A stretch of DNA of 11,966 nucleotides from NCBI GenBank assembly GCA_027488415.1, contig JAIYBS010000002.1, positions 1-11,966 on the forward strand, in the 5' to 3' direction. This DNA comes from Planctomycetaceae bacterium. Its GTDB lineage: Bacteria; Planctomycetota; Phycisphaerae; Phycisphaerales; SM1A02. The notes under the pieces were generated by a model. That model did no database searches. It was given only the letters and a program-made list of their open reading frames with translations, and had not been told where the DNA came from. Positions 1 through 6,824 of this stretch are shown here, piece by piece (position 1 is the stretch's first letter; the number at the start of each line of letters is the position of its first letter). Both the position numbers and the translations under genes were made by a program.

Positions 1-309
1 CGCCGCCGGGGCGCCGGGGAAGGGCATGCCGATCCCGGTCACGCGGATCGTCGGCCCCGCGCGTACGCCGAAGAGCCGTCGCAGCGCCCACAGCAGCACG
101 CCGATCACGAGCGCCGCCACCACGCACGCGCCGCCGAGCACGATCGCCGGGATCACGAGCGCCAGCGCCAGCACGACGAGCAGCACGCGCACCACGACCC
201 GCACGAGGCCCGCGAGCGGCCCCGGTCCGCCGCCGGGCGCCCCGCCGCCGGCGCCGCCGGACGAGCCGCCGACTTCGATGTTTTTCACGACGATCGTGCG
301 CGTTTCCAT
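1..309 (-). CDS. Partial membrane protein, glycine-rich N-terminus (3' end outside window)
   Basis: An open frame begins at an ATG at 309 and stays open to the left edge, giving 103 visible residues. The start (METRTIVVKN...) is polar. Residues 14-30 are a Gly/Pro-rich linker. Residues about 35-76 are one long Val/Leu/Ala stretch, enough for two membrane helices joined by a tight turn around the Ile-Pro at 53-54. A basic patch (LRRLFGVR) follows, suggesting the chain returns to the cytoplasm, and then a short polar region. I do not recognise the family and infer no function. The gene diverges from dnaE across a 56-base gap. A TACGAT hexamer lies 11 bases before the ATG and there is no clear Shine-Dalgarno. 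The opposite-strand frame at 26-373 is Pro/Ser/Thr-rich and looks like a shadow. The hydrophobic pattern and the start placement support this strand. Confidence 0.62.
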   Translation of the reverse strand, partial: METRTIVVKNIEVGGSSGGAGGGAPGGGPGPLAGLVRVVVRVLLVVLALALVIPAIVLGGACVVAALVIGVLLWALRRLFGVRAGPTIRVTGIGMPFPGAPAA

Positions 310-316
310 GGCCCGG

Positions 317-345
317 TTGGATCGTATCCCGCCCTCACCTACGAT
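317..345 (+). promoter_or_regulatory. Putative sigma-70-type promoter of dnaE
   Basis: TTGGAT (317-322) and TACGAT (340-345) are separated by exactly 17 bases, the preferred sigma-70 spacing. The -35 matches TTGACA at 3 of 6 positions and the -10 matches TATAAT at 4 of 6. Transcription would start near 352, giving a leader of about 14 bases that still holds the AGGAAG ribosome-binding site at 357-362. It overlaps the -10 of the divergent gene. Confidence 0.45.
321..326 (-). promoter_or_regulatory. Putative -10 (TACGAT) for the left-edge membrane protein gene
   Basis: Read on the minus strand, TACGAT lies 11 bases upstream of the ATG at 309. A transcript starting 6-8 bases downstream of it would have a leader of only about 3-5 bases. 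No good -35 is visible. It forms a 6-bp inverted repeat with the dnaE -10 at 340-345 (13-base spacer). Assigned by motif and position only. Confidence 0.4.
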
Positions 346-365
346 GCCCGTCCGACAGGAAGTCC

Positions 366-3300
366 ATGGGTGACGCAGCGAAGAACGCCGGCACGGATGC
401 CCGGCCCGCCGACGGCGGGCGACCGCGGTTCGTCCACCTGCACCTGCACAGCGAGTACTCGCTCCTCGACGGCGGCAACCGCATCAAGAAGCTCGTGAAC
501 CGGGTCAAGGAGCTCGGCATGGACTCGGTCGCCGTCACCGACCACGGCAACCTCTTCGGCGCGCTCGAGTTCTACATGGCGGCCAAGGAGGCGGGCATCA
601 AGCCGATCCTCGGCATCGAGGCCTACGTCGCGCCGGGCGACCGCCGCGACCGCACGCACACCGGCGTGATGGACGGCGGCTTCCACCTGGTGCTGCTCGC
701 GCAGGACATGCAGGGCTGGCGGAACCTGCTGAAGCTCTCCAGCGACTCGTTCCTGAACGGCTTCTACTACAAGCCGCGCATGGACAAGTCGACGCTCGGC
801 GAGCTGAACGCCGGGCTGATCGCGATCAACGGGCACCTCGGCTCGTCGATCGCGTTCCACCTCGAGCAGTTCGTCCGCACGAACCAGCAGAAGCACTGGG
901 AGGCCGCGCTCGAGGAGGCGCGCTGGCACGCCGAGACCTTCGGCCCCGACGCCGACGGCGAGCCGCGCTTCTACATCGAGCTGCAGCGCCACGTCGACGA
1001 GCAGGAGCGCATCAACCCGCTCCTGAAGAAGATCGCCAAGAAGCTCGGGCTGCCGCTCGTCTGCGACAACGACGCGCACTTCCTCCGCAAGGAGGACCAC
1101 GACGCCCACGACACGCTCTGCTGCATCTCGATGGGCAAGACCAAGGACGTCCCGGACCGGCTCCGGTACCCCGAGGCGCTCTACGTGAAGAGCCCCGAGG
1201 AGATGCACGCCCTGTTCGACCAGGACGAGCAGGAGCGCGAGGCGCTCGAGAACACCGTGCGCATCGCCGCGCGGTGCAACGTGTCGCTCCCGAAGGACCA
1301 GCGGCACGCGCCGGTCGTGCGGATCCGCCACGGCGGCCGCAAGCCCGCCTACGACCCCGCGAGGGACGGCGACCTCACCGAGTGGTTCAAGGCGTACTGC
1401 CGGACCATCGAGCTGCTTCCCTTCGACGCGACCAAGGACGCGGACGTCACCGAGGCCGAGCTCCGCGCCGACTGCGACCGCGCGCTGCGCGACCTCGCGG
1501 AGGCGGGCCTCGTCTGGCGCTACGGCCACGGAGGCATCACGCCGGACGTGCGCGCCCGCGCCGAGCGCGAGCTGAAGGTGCTCTCGGACAAGGCGATCAG
1601 CGCGTACTTCCTGATCGTGTGGGACTTCGTCAACTGGGCGCGCCAGCACGGCATCCCCGCCACCGCGCGCGGCTCGGGCGTCGGCACGATGGTCGGCTAC
1701 GTGCTCGGCCTCTCGAACGCGTGCCCGGTGCGCTACGGCCTGCTCTTCGAGCGCTTCACCGACCCCGACCGCAGCGAGTACCCGGACATCGACATCGACC
1801 TCTGCCAGGACGGCCGCGGAGCGGTCATCCAGCACGTGCGCCAGAAGTACGGCCACGTGGCGCAGATCGCGACCTTCGGCCGGCTGAAGGCGAAGAACGC
1901 GATCAAGGACGTCGCCCGCGTGATGGGCCTCCCGCCCGCGGAGGCGCAGCGCATCTCGAACCTCGTGCCGGAGGCCCCGGACATGACCTTCGAGAAGGCG
2001 TTCGCCGGCAGCCCGCAGCTGCAGGAGGCCTACGACGCCGACGAGACGGTCCGCCGGGTGATCGACTCCGCGAAGGAGCTCGAGAACCACGCGCGCACGC
2101 AGGGCATCCACGCCGCGGGCGTCGTGATCGCGACGCAGCCGCTCGACAACATCGTGCCGCTCTGCCGGTCCTCGGGCGGCGGCGACGAGGTGGTGACGCA
2201 GTGGGAGGGCCCGCTCTGCGAGAAGGCCGGCCTCCTGAAGATGGACTTCCTCGGCCTGCGCACGCTCTCGACCATCGAGCTCGCGAAGCGGCTCGTGCGC
2301 GAGTCGATGTCCGACGAGGCGATCCTCCGCGCGGTGGGGCGCGAGCCGGGCGACGGCGGGCCGAACCCGCTCGACCTCGACCGCATCCGGCTCGACGACC
2401 AGAAGGTGCTCGGCCTCTTCCGCCGCGCGGACACGGGCGGCGTGTTCCAGTTCGAGTCGGGCGGCATGCGTCGGCTCCTCTCGGACATGCAGCCGGACCG
2501 GCTCGAGGACCTGATCGCGGCGAACGCGCTCTTCCGCCCGGGTCCGATGAGCCTGATCCCGGACTACAACGCGCGCAAGCACGGCAAGCAGGCGGTCCCG
2601 AGCGTGCACGAGGCGGTCGACCCGCTGCTCGCGGAGACCTACGGGATCATGGTCTATCAGGAGCAGGTCATGCAGGTCCTGCACCTGCTCGGCGGCATCC
2701 CGCTCCGCCAGGCGTACACGGTCATCAAGGCGATCAGCAAGAAGAGCGAGAAGGTCATCAACGGCGCGCGCGAGGAGTTCGTCAAGGGCTGCGCCGCGCG
2801 CGGCGTGGCGGAGTCGCGGGCCACCGAGCTCTTCGACCTGATCGTGAAGTTCGCCGGCTACGGCTTCAACAAGAGCCACTCCACCGGCTACGCGATCGTC
2901 GCGTACCAGACCGCGTACCTGAAGACCTGGTTCCCGAACCACTTCATGGCGGCGGTGCTGACCTTCGAGAGCCAGGCGCAGAAGGTCGAGGACTGGGCGG
3001 TCTACCTCGAGGAATGCCGGCGCACGGTGTTCCCCGACTCGACCGAGCGCAGGCCGCACTTGGGCGTCGAGGTCCGGCCGCCCGACGTCAACCTCTCCGC
3101 CGCAGACTTCTCGGTGGTCTACGCCGACGGCGAGCCGCACGACAGCGTGCACGGCCACGTTCGCTTCGGGCTGAAGGCGATCAAGGGCTCCGGCGAGAGC
3201 GCGATCGCGGCGATCGTCGCCGAGCGCAAGGCGCGCGGGCGGTTCAAGGACCTCTTCGACTTCTGCGACCGCGTCGACCTCCGCGCGGTGAACCGCGCGA

Positions 3301-4265
3301 CCGTCGAGGCGCTCGTGAAGGGCGGGGCGTTCGACAGCCTGCACGGCGTCGAGCAGCGCGCGGCGCTCGTCGCCACGATCGAGGACGCGATCCGCAGCGG
3401 CCAGGCCAAGAACGAGGACCGCCGCGTCGGGCAGATGACCTTCTTCGGCGACTTCGAGACGGGCTCGGGCGCCCCCGGCGCCGCCCCGGCCGCGACCACG
3501 CTCCGCAAGGTGCCCGCCTGGGAGCGCATGCAGGCGCTCGGCTTCGAGAAGGAGGCGCTCGGCTTCCACGTGAGCGGTCACCCGCTCGACCAGTACCGCG
3601 ACGAGATCGCCACGTTCTGCTCGGGCAGCGTCGAGAAGGTCGCGGAGCTTCCCCAGGACGCGTCGGTGGTGGTCGGCGGCATGCTGACGCGCGTGCGCGC
3701 GGTGGTGGCCAAGACCGGCAAGAGCGCCGGCCAGCGGATGGCGATGTTCACGATCGCCGACCAGGCGAACGCGATCGAGGGCGTGCTGTTCGCCGGCACC
3801 TTCGCGACGTACGGCGAGCTGATGCAGCAGGACCGCGTGGTCGTGATGATCGCGCGCCTCGACCACTCGCGCGGCTCGCCGCAGCTGGTGGTCGACCGCG
3901 TGCTGCCGATCGAGGACGCCGCGCAGCACCTGGCCACGCGGCTGGAGATCGAGGTCGACGGCGGCGGGGGCGAGCCGAAGCTCGTGACCGCGGCGCTCCA
4001 GATGTCGAGCGGCATCCTCCGGCAGGCGTCGGGCAGCGTGGCCGCGCTGAGCGGCCGTCCGGTGGACGTGCACGTGCGCGTGAACGTGGACGGCCGGAGC
4101 GTGCTGATGCACTCGAGCTCGCTGCACGTGGTGCCTGACCGCGCGCTCCTCTCGAAGCTCGCGAGCGCACTGCAGGGCGTCGGCCGGGTGCGCGTCCACG
4201 GCGGGTTCGTTCCGCAGCGCGAGAAGCCGCGCTGGAAGTCGCGCCAGCCCGCGCACGCCGAGTGA
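366..4265 (+). CDS. dnaE: DNA polymerase III subunit alpha
   Basis: This is the replicative polymerase that extends primed DNA on the sliding clamp. The 1299 residues are somewhat longer than the E. coli protein. An N-terminal PHP domain (about 21-300) carries HLHLHSEYSLLDG and TDHGNLFG. The palm/fingers region has ARGSGVGTMVGYVLG (434-448). The catalytic acids are in PDIDID (D474, D476) and LLKMDFLG (D627), matching E. coli D401, D403 and D555. FNKSHSTGYA (834-843) is the usual fingers motif. A helix-hairpin-helix region (about 935-990) is followed by QMTFF (1023-1027), which fits the internal clamp-binding motif, then an OB-fold (about 1098-1180) and a C-terminal domain. The ATG at 366 follows AGGAAG (357-362), and the conserved PHP motif starts about 20 residues in. 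A palindromic terminator overlaps the stop codon. Family identity is very secure. Confidence 0.98.
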   Translation: MGDAAKNAGTDARPADGGRPRFVHLHLHSEYSLLDGGNRIKKLVNRVKELGMDSVAVTDHGNLFGALEFYMAAKEAGIKPILGIEAYVAPGDRRDRTHTGVMDGGFHLVLLAQDMQGWRNLLKLSSDSFLNGFYYKPRMDKSTLGELNAGLIAINGHLGSSIAFHLEQFVRTNQQKHWEAALEEARWHAETFGPDADGEPRFYIELQRHVDEQERINPLLKKIAKKLGLPLVCDNDAHFLRKEDHDAHDTLCCISMGKTKDVPDRLRYPEALYVKSPEEMHALFDQDEQEREALENTVRIAARCNVSLPKDQRHAPVVRIRHGGRKPAYDPARDGDLTEWFKAYCRTIELLPFDATKDADVTEAELRADCDRALRDLAEAGLVWRYGHGGITPDVRARAERELKVLSDKAISAYFLIVWDFVNWARQHGIPATARGSGVGTMVGYVLGLSNACPVRYGLLFERFTDPDRSEYPDIDIDLCQDGRGAVIQHVRQKYGHVAQIATFGRLKAKNAIKDVARVMGLPPAEAQRISNLVPEAPDMTFEKAFAGSPQLQEAYDADETVRRVIDSAKELENHARTQGIHAAGVVIATQPLDNIVPLCRSSGGGDEVVTQWEGPLCEKAGLLKMDFLGLRTLSTIELAKRLVRESMSDEAILRAVGREPGDGGPNPLDLDRIRLDDQKVLGLFRRADTGGVFQFESGGMRRLLSDMQPDRLEDLIAANALFRPGPMSLIPDYNARKHGKQAVPSVHEAVDPLLAETYGIMVYQEQVMQVLHLLGGIPLRQAYTVIKAISKKSEKVINGAREEFVKGCAARGVAESRATELFDLIVKFAGYGFNKSHSTGYAIVAYQTAYLKTWFPNHFMAAVLTFESQAQKVEDWAVYLEECRRTVFPDSTERRPHLGVEVRPPDVNLSAADFSVVYADGEPHDSVHGHVRFGLKAIKGSGESAIAAIVAERKARGRFKDLFDFCDRVDLRAVNRATVEALVKGGAFDSLHGVEQRAALVATIEDAIRSGQAKNEDRRVGQMTFFGDFETGSGAPGAAPAATTLRKVPAWERMQALGFEKEALGFHVSGHPLDQYRDEIATFCSGSVEKVAELPQDASVVVGGMLTRVRAVVAKTGKSAGQRMAMFTIADQANAIEGVLFAGTFATYGELMQQDRVVVMIARLDHSRGSPQLVVDRVLPIEDAAQHLATRLEIEVDGGGGEPKLVTAALQMSSGILRQASGSVAALSGRPVDVHVRVNVDGRSVLMHSSSLHVVPDRALLSKLASALQGVGRVRVHGGFVPQREKPRWKSRQPAHAE

Positions 4266-4300
4266 GAAAACATGCCGGGGGCCCCCGGGCATGTTTTCTC
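4264..4300 (+). terminator. Rho-independent terminator of dnaE, symmetrical
   Basis: A 13-bp perfect stem pairs 4264-4276 (GAGAAAACATGCC) with 4288-4300 (GGCATGTTTTCTC). The loop is 11 bases, almost all G and C, and could pair internally in a register shifted by one base. The stem starts inside the dnaE stop codon. The A-run on the left arm and T-run on the right arm make it readable in both directions, although no minus-strand gene is visible to use the other side. Confidence 0.85.
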
Positions 4301-4344
4301 GACCCTCCGCGACGCGTTATTTCCGGACATCGCCGTTCGCGCTC

Positions 4345-4382
4345 AAGGTGCCCGGTGACCATGCCGATGTCACCTTGGCATG
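4345..4382 (+). repeat. Nested short inverted repeats at the start of the transglutaminase-like gene
   Basis: Three overlapping 6-bp inverted repeats lie here. GGTGAC (4354-4359) pairs with GTCACC (4369-4374). AAGGTG (4345-4350) pairs with CACCTT (4371-4376). CATGCC (4360-4365) pairs with GGCATG (4377-4382), which includes the start codon at 4380. They are mutually exclusive RNA foldings, or could be a protein-binding palindrome. No Shine-Dalgarno is visible before the ATG. The rest of the 114-base gap, 4301-4344, shows no convincing promoter; a T-rich GTTATTTC at 4316-4323 is the only AT-rich patch. Confidence 0.4.
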
Positions 4383-5567
4383 TCGGAAGTCTCACCTCGG
4401 CTCGAACGCGTGCTGTGGGCGTCGGCCCTCCTCTGCGCCACCGGCGCGGCGGGAATGGTCCTCTGGAACCGCGGGGCGGGGCGCTCGTTCTTCGCCGGTC
4501 TCCGGCAGGTCGCCGGAGTCGAGGCGTGCGAGTTCGTCGGCGAGCCGCCCGAATCGGGGCCGGTGCGCCTTCCGACGTGCAAGGACTCCGCCGGTGCGCG
4601 CGACCCGTGGCTCCGGCCCGGCGCGCACGGCCCGACGCTCTCGGCGCTCTCGGCGCTCTCCGCCGACCCCGAGCGCCGTCGCTGGACCTGGGAGGACGTC
4701 AACACCGTGCCGATCGTCCGCTGGGACGGCGACACGCGCGTCGTGCAGCCCGGCGCGACGGGCCGATCGCTCTCCGTGGACGCGACCGTCGACGCCGCGC
4801 GCGCCGCCGCGATGGAGCGCGCCTTCGGCTACTCGATCGACGACGCCGTCATCCGGTACCGCGACGACGCGGAGCTCGCCTCAAAGCGTGCGTCGCTCGA
4901 CTCCGTGCTGCGCGGCCACGGCGTGCTCCGCAAGCGAGCCGCCGACGGCGACGTGCTCGCGCCCGACTACGAGTGGATGATCGGCGCCAGCCTCGAGGAC
5001 GTGCGGCCCGTGGCGCGGGCGATCCTCGCCGACGCGCGCCGCCGCGGTGCCCGCGGCCTGCGCGAGGAGTTCGGCGCCTTCGCGAGCTTCGTGCAGTCGC
5101 TCCGCTACGGCGAGTCGCCCGAGGTCGGCGACGGCAAGCACCGCTTCGGACTCTCGATGCCGCTCTGGGCGCTCGTCACCGGCACCGGCGACTGCGACAC
5201 CCGCGCGGTGCTGCTCGCGGCGCTCACGCGCAGCATCCGCCTCTGCGAGGTGCACCTCGTGCGCGACGCCGACCACCAGCACATGCTCGCCGCCGCGGCC
5301 ATTCCCGTGCTCGCCGGCGACCGGTTCGTGCGCGCCGAGGGGAAGACGCTCGTCCTCGTCGAGACCACCGACGACTGGCCCGTCGGCCACGTCGCCTCGC
5401 GCACGCGCGGCGAGCGGCTGCAGACCCTCTACCTCGCGGATGCCTCCGCGCCCGTCAGCGGAGCAGCAGCATCGCAGCGATCGCGATCGCCGCAGCCCAT
5501 CTCCAGGACCGCGCCACGTCCGGGACCCGCACCGCGTACGTCGGCACGATCCACGCCAGCGCGATGA
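4380..5567 (+). CDS. Membrane-anchored transglutaminase-like (cysteine protease fold) protein
   Basis: The 395-residue product begins with a short polar segment and one hydrophobic helix (about 11-29, with WASALLCATGAAG), which fits a signal anchor placing the rest outside the membrane. The diagnostic part is TGTGDCDTRAVLLAAL (267-282), with the likely nucleophile C272. It is followed by DADHQHMLAAA (296-306), which supplies a histidine (H299 or H301), and ETTDDWPVG (328-336), which supplies an acid. This is the Cys-His-Asp order of the transglutaminase-like superfamily, where many bacterial members are proteases or peptide-bond enzymes rather than cross-linkers. Its substrate is unknown. An in-frame TGA at 4356 makes the ATG at 4380 the first possible ATG. 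The last 35 residues are Ser/Pro/Arg-rich, lie antisense to the next gene and may not be structured. The enzyme class is fairly secure and the role is not. Confidence 0.85.
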   Translation: MSEVSPRLERVLWASALLCATGAAGMVLWNRGAGRSFFAGLRQVAGVEACEFVGEPPESGPVRLPTCKDSAGARDPWLRPGAHGPTLSALSALSADPERRRWTWEDVNTVPIVRWDGDTRVVQPGATGRSLSVDATVDAARAAAMERAFGYSIDDAVIRYRDDAELASKRASLDSVLRGHGVLRKRAADGDVLAPDYEWMIGASLEDVRPVARAILADARRRGARGLREEFGAFASFVQSLRYGESPEVGDGKHRFGLSMPLWALVTGTGDCDTRAVLLAALTRSIRLCEVHLVRDADHQHMLAAAAIPVLAGDRFVRAEGKTLVLVETTDDWPVGHVASRTRGERLQTLYLADASAPVSGAAASQRSRSPQPISRTAPRPGPAPRTSARSTPAR

Positions 5568-5721
5568 GCGCGGTCGCGGCGTACCGCACGGTGTTCCAGT
5601 GCGGCGCCGGATCCTTCCAGATGAGCCAGATCAGCACGCCCGCCGTGCCCATCAGCCAGCCGAGCGGTCGGCCGCCCGTCTGCAGGGCCTCCTCGAGCGT
5701 CATCGTGCGGCGTTCATCCAT
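5455..5721 (-). CDS. Small three-helix membrane protein, unrecognised
   Basis: The ATG at 5721 opens an 88-residue frame. A short cytoplasmic-looking start (MDERRTMTLEEALQTGGRP) is followed by three hydrophobic segments: about 18-36 (LGWLMGTAGVLIWLIW), 46-63 (YAATALIALAWIVP) and 73-87. Arg and Asp residues occupy the short loops. The hydrophobic pattern and sensible helix lengths argue for a real gene, even though the frame stays open upstream into the antisense of pabA. A second in-frame ATG at 5703 is possible. The last 113 bases overlap the 3' end of the transglutaminase-like gene tail-to-tail. TACGAT sits 6 bases before the ATG, placing a leaderless start almost exactly at the A of ATG. 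I recognise no family. Confidence 0.7.
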   Translation of the reverse strand: MDERRTMTLEEALQTGGRPLGWLMGTAGVLIWLIWKDPAPHWNTVRYAATALIALAWIVPTYAVRVPDVARSWRWAAAIAIAAMLLLR

Positions 5722-5727
5722 GCGGTC

Positions 5728-5733
5728 ATCGTA
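5728..5733 (-). promoter_or_regulatory. Putative -10 (TACGAT) of the small membrane protein, leaderless
   Basis: On the minus strand TACGAT is followed by six bases (GACCGC) and then the ATG at 5721. The usual -10 to +1 distance puts transcription start at or next to the A of the ATG. There is no room for a Shine-Dalgarno in such a transcript. No -35 was found. It lies back-to-back with the pabA -10 at 5743-5748, nine bases away. Confidence 0.4.
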
Positions 5734-5742
5734 GGTGCCGCC

Positions 5743-5748
5743 TAGGAT
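5743..5748 (+). promoter_or_regulatory. Putative -10 (TAGGAT) of pabA/trpG, near-leaderless
   Basis: TAGGAT is followed by nine bases (CCGCGCCGC) and the GTG start at 5758, so the leader would be only about 2-3 bases. No -35 match is visible at 16-18 bases upstream. There is no purine-rich ribosome-binding site before the GTG, which supports near-leaderless initiation. Confidence 0.42.
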
Positions 5749-5757
5749 CCGCGCCGC

Positions 5758-6363
5758 GTGCTGCTCCTCATCGACAACTACGACTCCTTCACGTGGAACC
5801 TCGTGCAGCGGTTCAGCGAGATCGACCCGGCGCTCCGCATCGAGGTCGTCCGCAACGACGCGATCGACGTCGAGGGCGCCGAGCGCCTGCGCCCGACGCA
5901 CCTGGTGATCTCGCCGGGCCCGTGCACGCCGCGGGAGGCCGGCATCAGCGGTGCGCTCCTGATGCGGTTCAAGGGCCGCATCCCCGCGCTCGGCGTGTGC
6001 CTGGGGCACCAGGCGATCGGCGACTGCCACGCGATGACCGTCCGCCGCAACGACGTCGCCGTTCACGGGAAGACGAGCGAGGTCCTGCACGACGGCAAGG
6101 GCGTGTTCGCCGGGCTGCCGAGCCCGTTTCTCGCGACGCGCTACCACTCGCTGGTGATCGACCCCGAGACCGTGCACCCCGACTTCGAGGTCAGCGCGCG
6201 CACCGCGCGGGGCGAGATCATGGGCATCCGCTGGAAGGCGCCCGCGGGCGCGGCACCGCTCGAGGGCGTGCAGTTCCACCCGGAGAGCTTCCTCACGGTT
6301 GAGGGGCCGAGGCTCCTCGCGAACTTCCTGGCGATGCGGCCCGCGATCACGCCGCCGGCGTGA
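5758..6363 (+). CDS. pabA: Anthranilate / aminodeoxychorismate synthase glutamine amidotransferase subunit
   Basis: This 201-residue class I glutamine amidotransferase releases ammonia from glutamine for a chorismate-using partner (TrpE for tryptophan, PabB for folate). The start, MLLLIDNYDSFTWNLVQ, is the classical TrpG/PabA opening, so the GTG at 5758 is well supported. ISPGPCTPREAGIS (51-64) is the conserved oxyanion-side motif. The nucleophile is C81 in LGVCLGHQAIG, and the other catalytic residues are H174 and E176 in VQFHPESFLT. Length is normal for a stand-alone subunit. No trpE or pabB lies nearby, so sequence alone cannot say which pathway it serves; it may serve both. Its last 17 bases overlap the 3' end of the convergent gene. 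The symbol trpG would be equally defensible. Confidence 0.93.
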   Translation: MLLLIDNYDSFTWNLVQRFSEIDPALRIEVVRNDAIDVEGAERLRPTHLVISPGPCTPREAGISGALLMRFKGRIPALGVCLGHQAIGDCHAMTVRRNDVAVHGKTSEVLHDGKGVFAGLPSPFLATRYHSLVIDPETVHPDFEVSARTARGEIMGIRWKAPAGAAPLEGVQFHPESFLTVEGPRLLANFLAMRPAITPPA

Positions 6364-6778
6364 ACGTCATCCCGCTCTCGACGTAGAAGTTCAGCATGTC
6401 GCCGGTCTGGAAGCCGCCGGCGTTCTGCGACGCCTCGAGCGTCACCCATGCCGGGAACGCCAGGTCGAGGAGCACCGCGTTGGCCTGCACGTCGACGGCC
6501 AGCACGCGGCCCTGCACGATGCGGGGCGCGCCCCACACCGGCTCGATGAAGCAGCCGCCCGCCGTCGCGTGCCACGCGCGCTGCGCCTTGCCGCGCACCG
6601 TGCCGCTCACGCGCTTGCCTGCCCTGGCCGCCAGCGCCCCGGCATCGCCGTCGAGGACGAGCTCGACGCGGTAGGCCATGTTCGGCAGCGAGACGCGGAC
6701 CTTCGCCGGCGAGCCGCCGGACGCGGGGACCACTTCATCGAGGACGACGCGGGCGGTGTCGGAGACGGCGGTGCTCAT
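6347..6778 (-). CDS. Unrecognised 143-residue protein, probably beta-rich
   Basis: The ATG at 6778 opens a complete frame ending in TGA at 6347-6349. The sequence alternates hydrophobic and polar residues (KVRVSLPNMAYRVELVL at 26-42, and QGRVLAVDVQANAVLLDLAFPAWVTLEA further on), with many Val, Gly and short turns. That suggests a small beta barrel or sandwich. There is no signal peptide, membrane helix or catalytic motif that I can see, so a cytoplasmic location is the default. I do not recognise the family. TAGGAT lies 10 bases upstream of the ATG, so the gene probably has its own promoter in the 46-base gap behind the repeat-protein gene rather than depending on it. Its 3' end overlaps that of pabA by 17 bases. 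Confidence 0.75.
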   Translation of the reverse strand: MSTAVSDTARVVLDEVVPASGGSPAKVRVSLPNMAYRVELVLDGDAGALAARAGKRVSGTVRGKAQRAWHATAGGCFIEPVWGAPRIVQGRVLAVDVQANAVLLDLAFPAWVTLEASQNAGGFQTGDMLNFYVESGMTFTPAA

Positions 6779-6788
6779 GGGGTGGGTG

Positions 6789-6794
6789 ATCCTA
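6789..6794 (-). promoter_or_regulatory. Putative -10 (TAGGAT) of the 143-residue protein gene
   Basis: Read on the minus strand, TAGGAT is followed by ten bases (CACCCACCCC) and then the ATG at 6778. The hexamer and spacing are the same as at the oxidoreductase gene (8048-8053). The ten bases contain no G, so no Shine-Dalgarno is possible there. No -35 was found. Confidence 0.42.
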
Positions 6795-6824
6795 TCCGCG
6801 GCGGGGTTCGTGGGCGTCGCGCCG

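Noticed and set aside
26..373. Plus-strand 115-codon frame at the left edge
   Set aside because: It is Pro/Ser/Thr/Ala-rich low-complexity sequence, has no ribosome-binding site, and is opposite a minus-strand frame with clear membrane helices and a sensible start.
339..4292. A 1317-codon minus-strand open frame antisense to the whole of dnaE
   Set aside because: It mirrors dnaE almost exactly, its sequence is Arg/Ala/Val/Leu/Glu/His-rich without motifs, and its start lies inside the terminator palindrome. Such frames arise because GC-rich codons avoid stops on the opposite strand.
4316..4323. GTTATTTC as a promoter for the transglutaminase-like gene
   Set aside because: It matches the -10 consensus poorly and is about 57 bases from the ATG, unlike the other genes in the window. 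The only -35 candidate lies in the terminator T-run.
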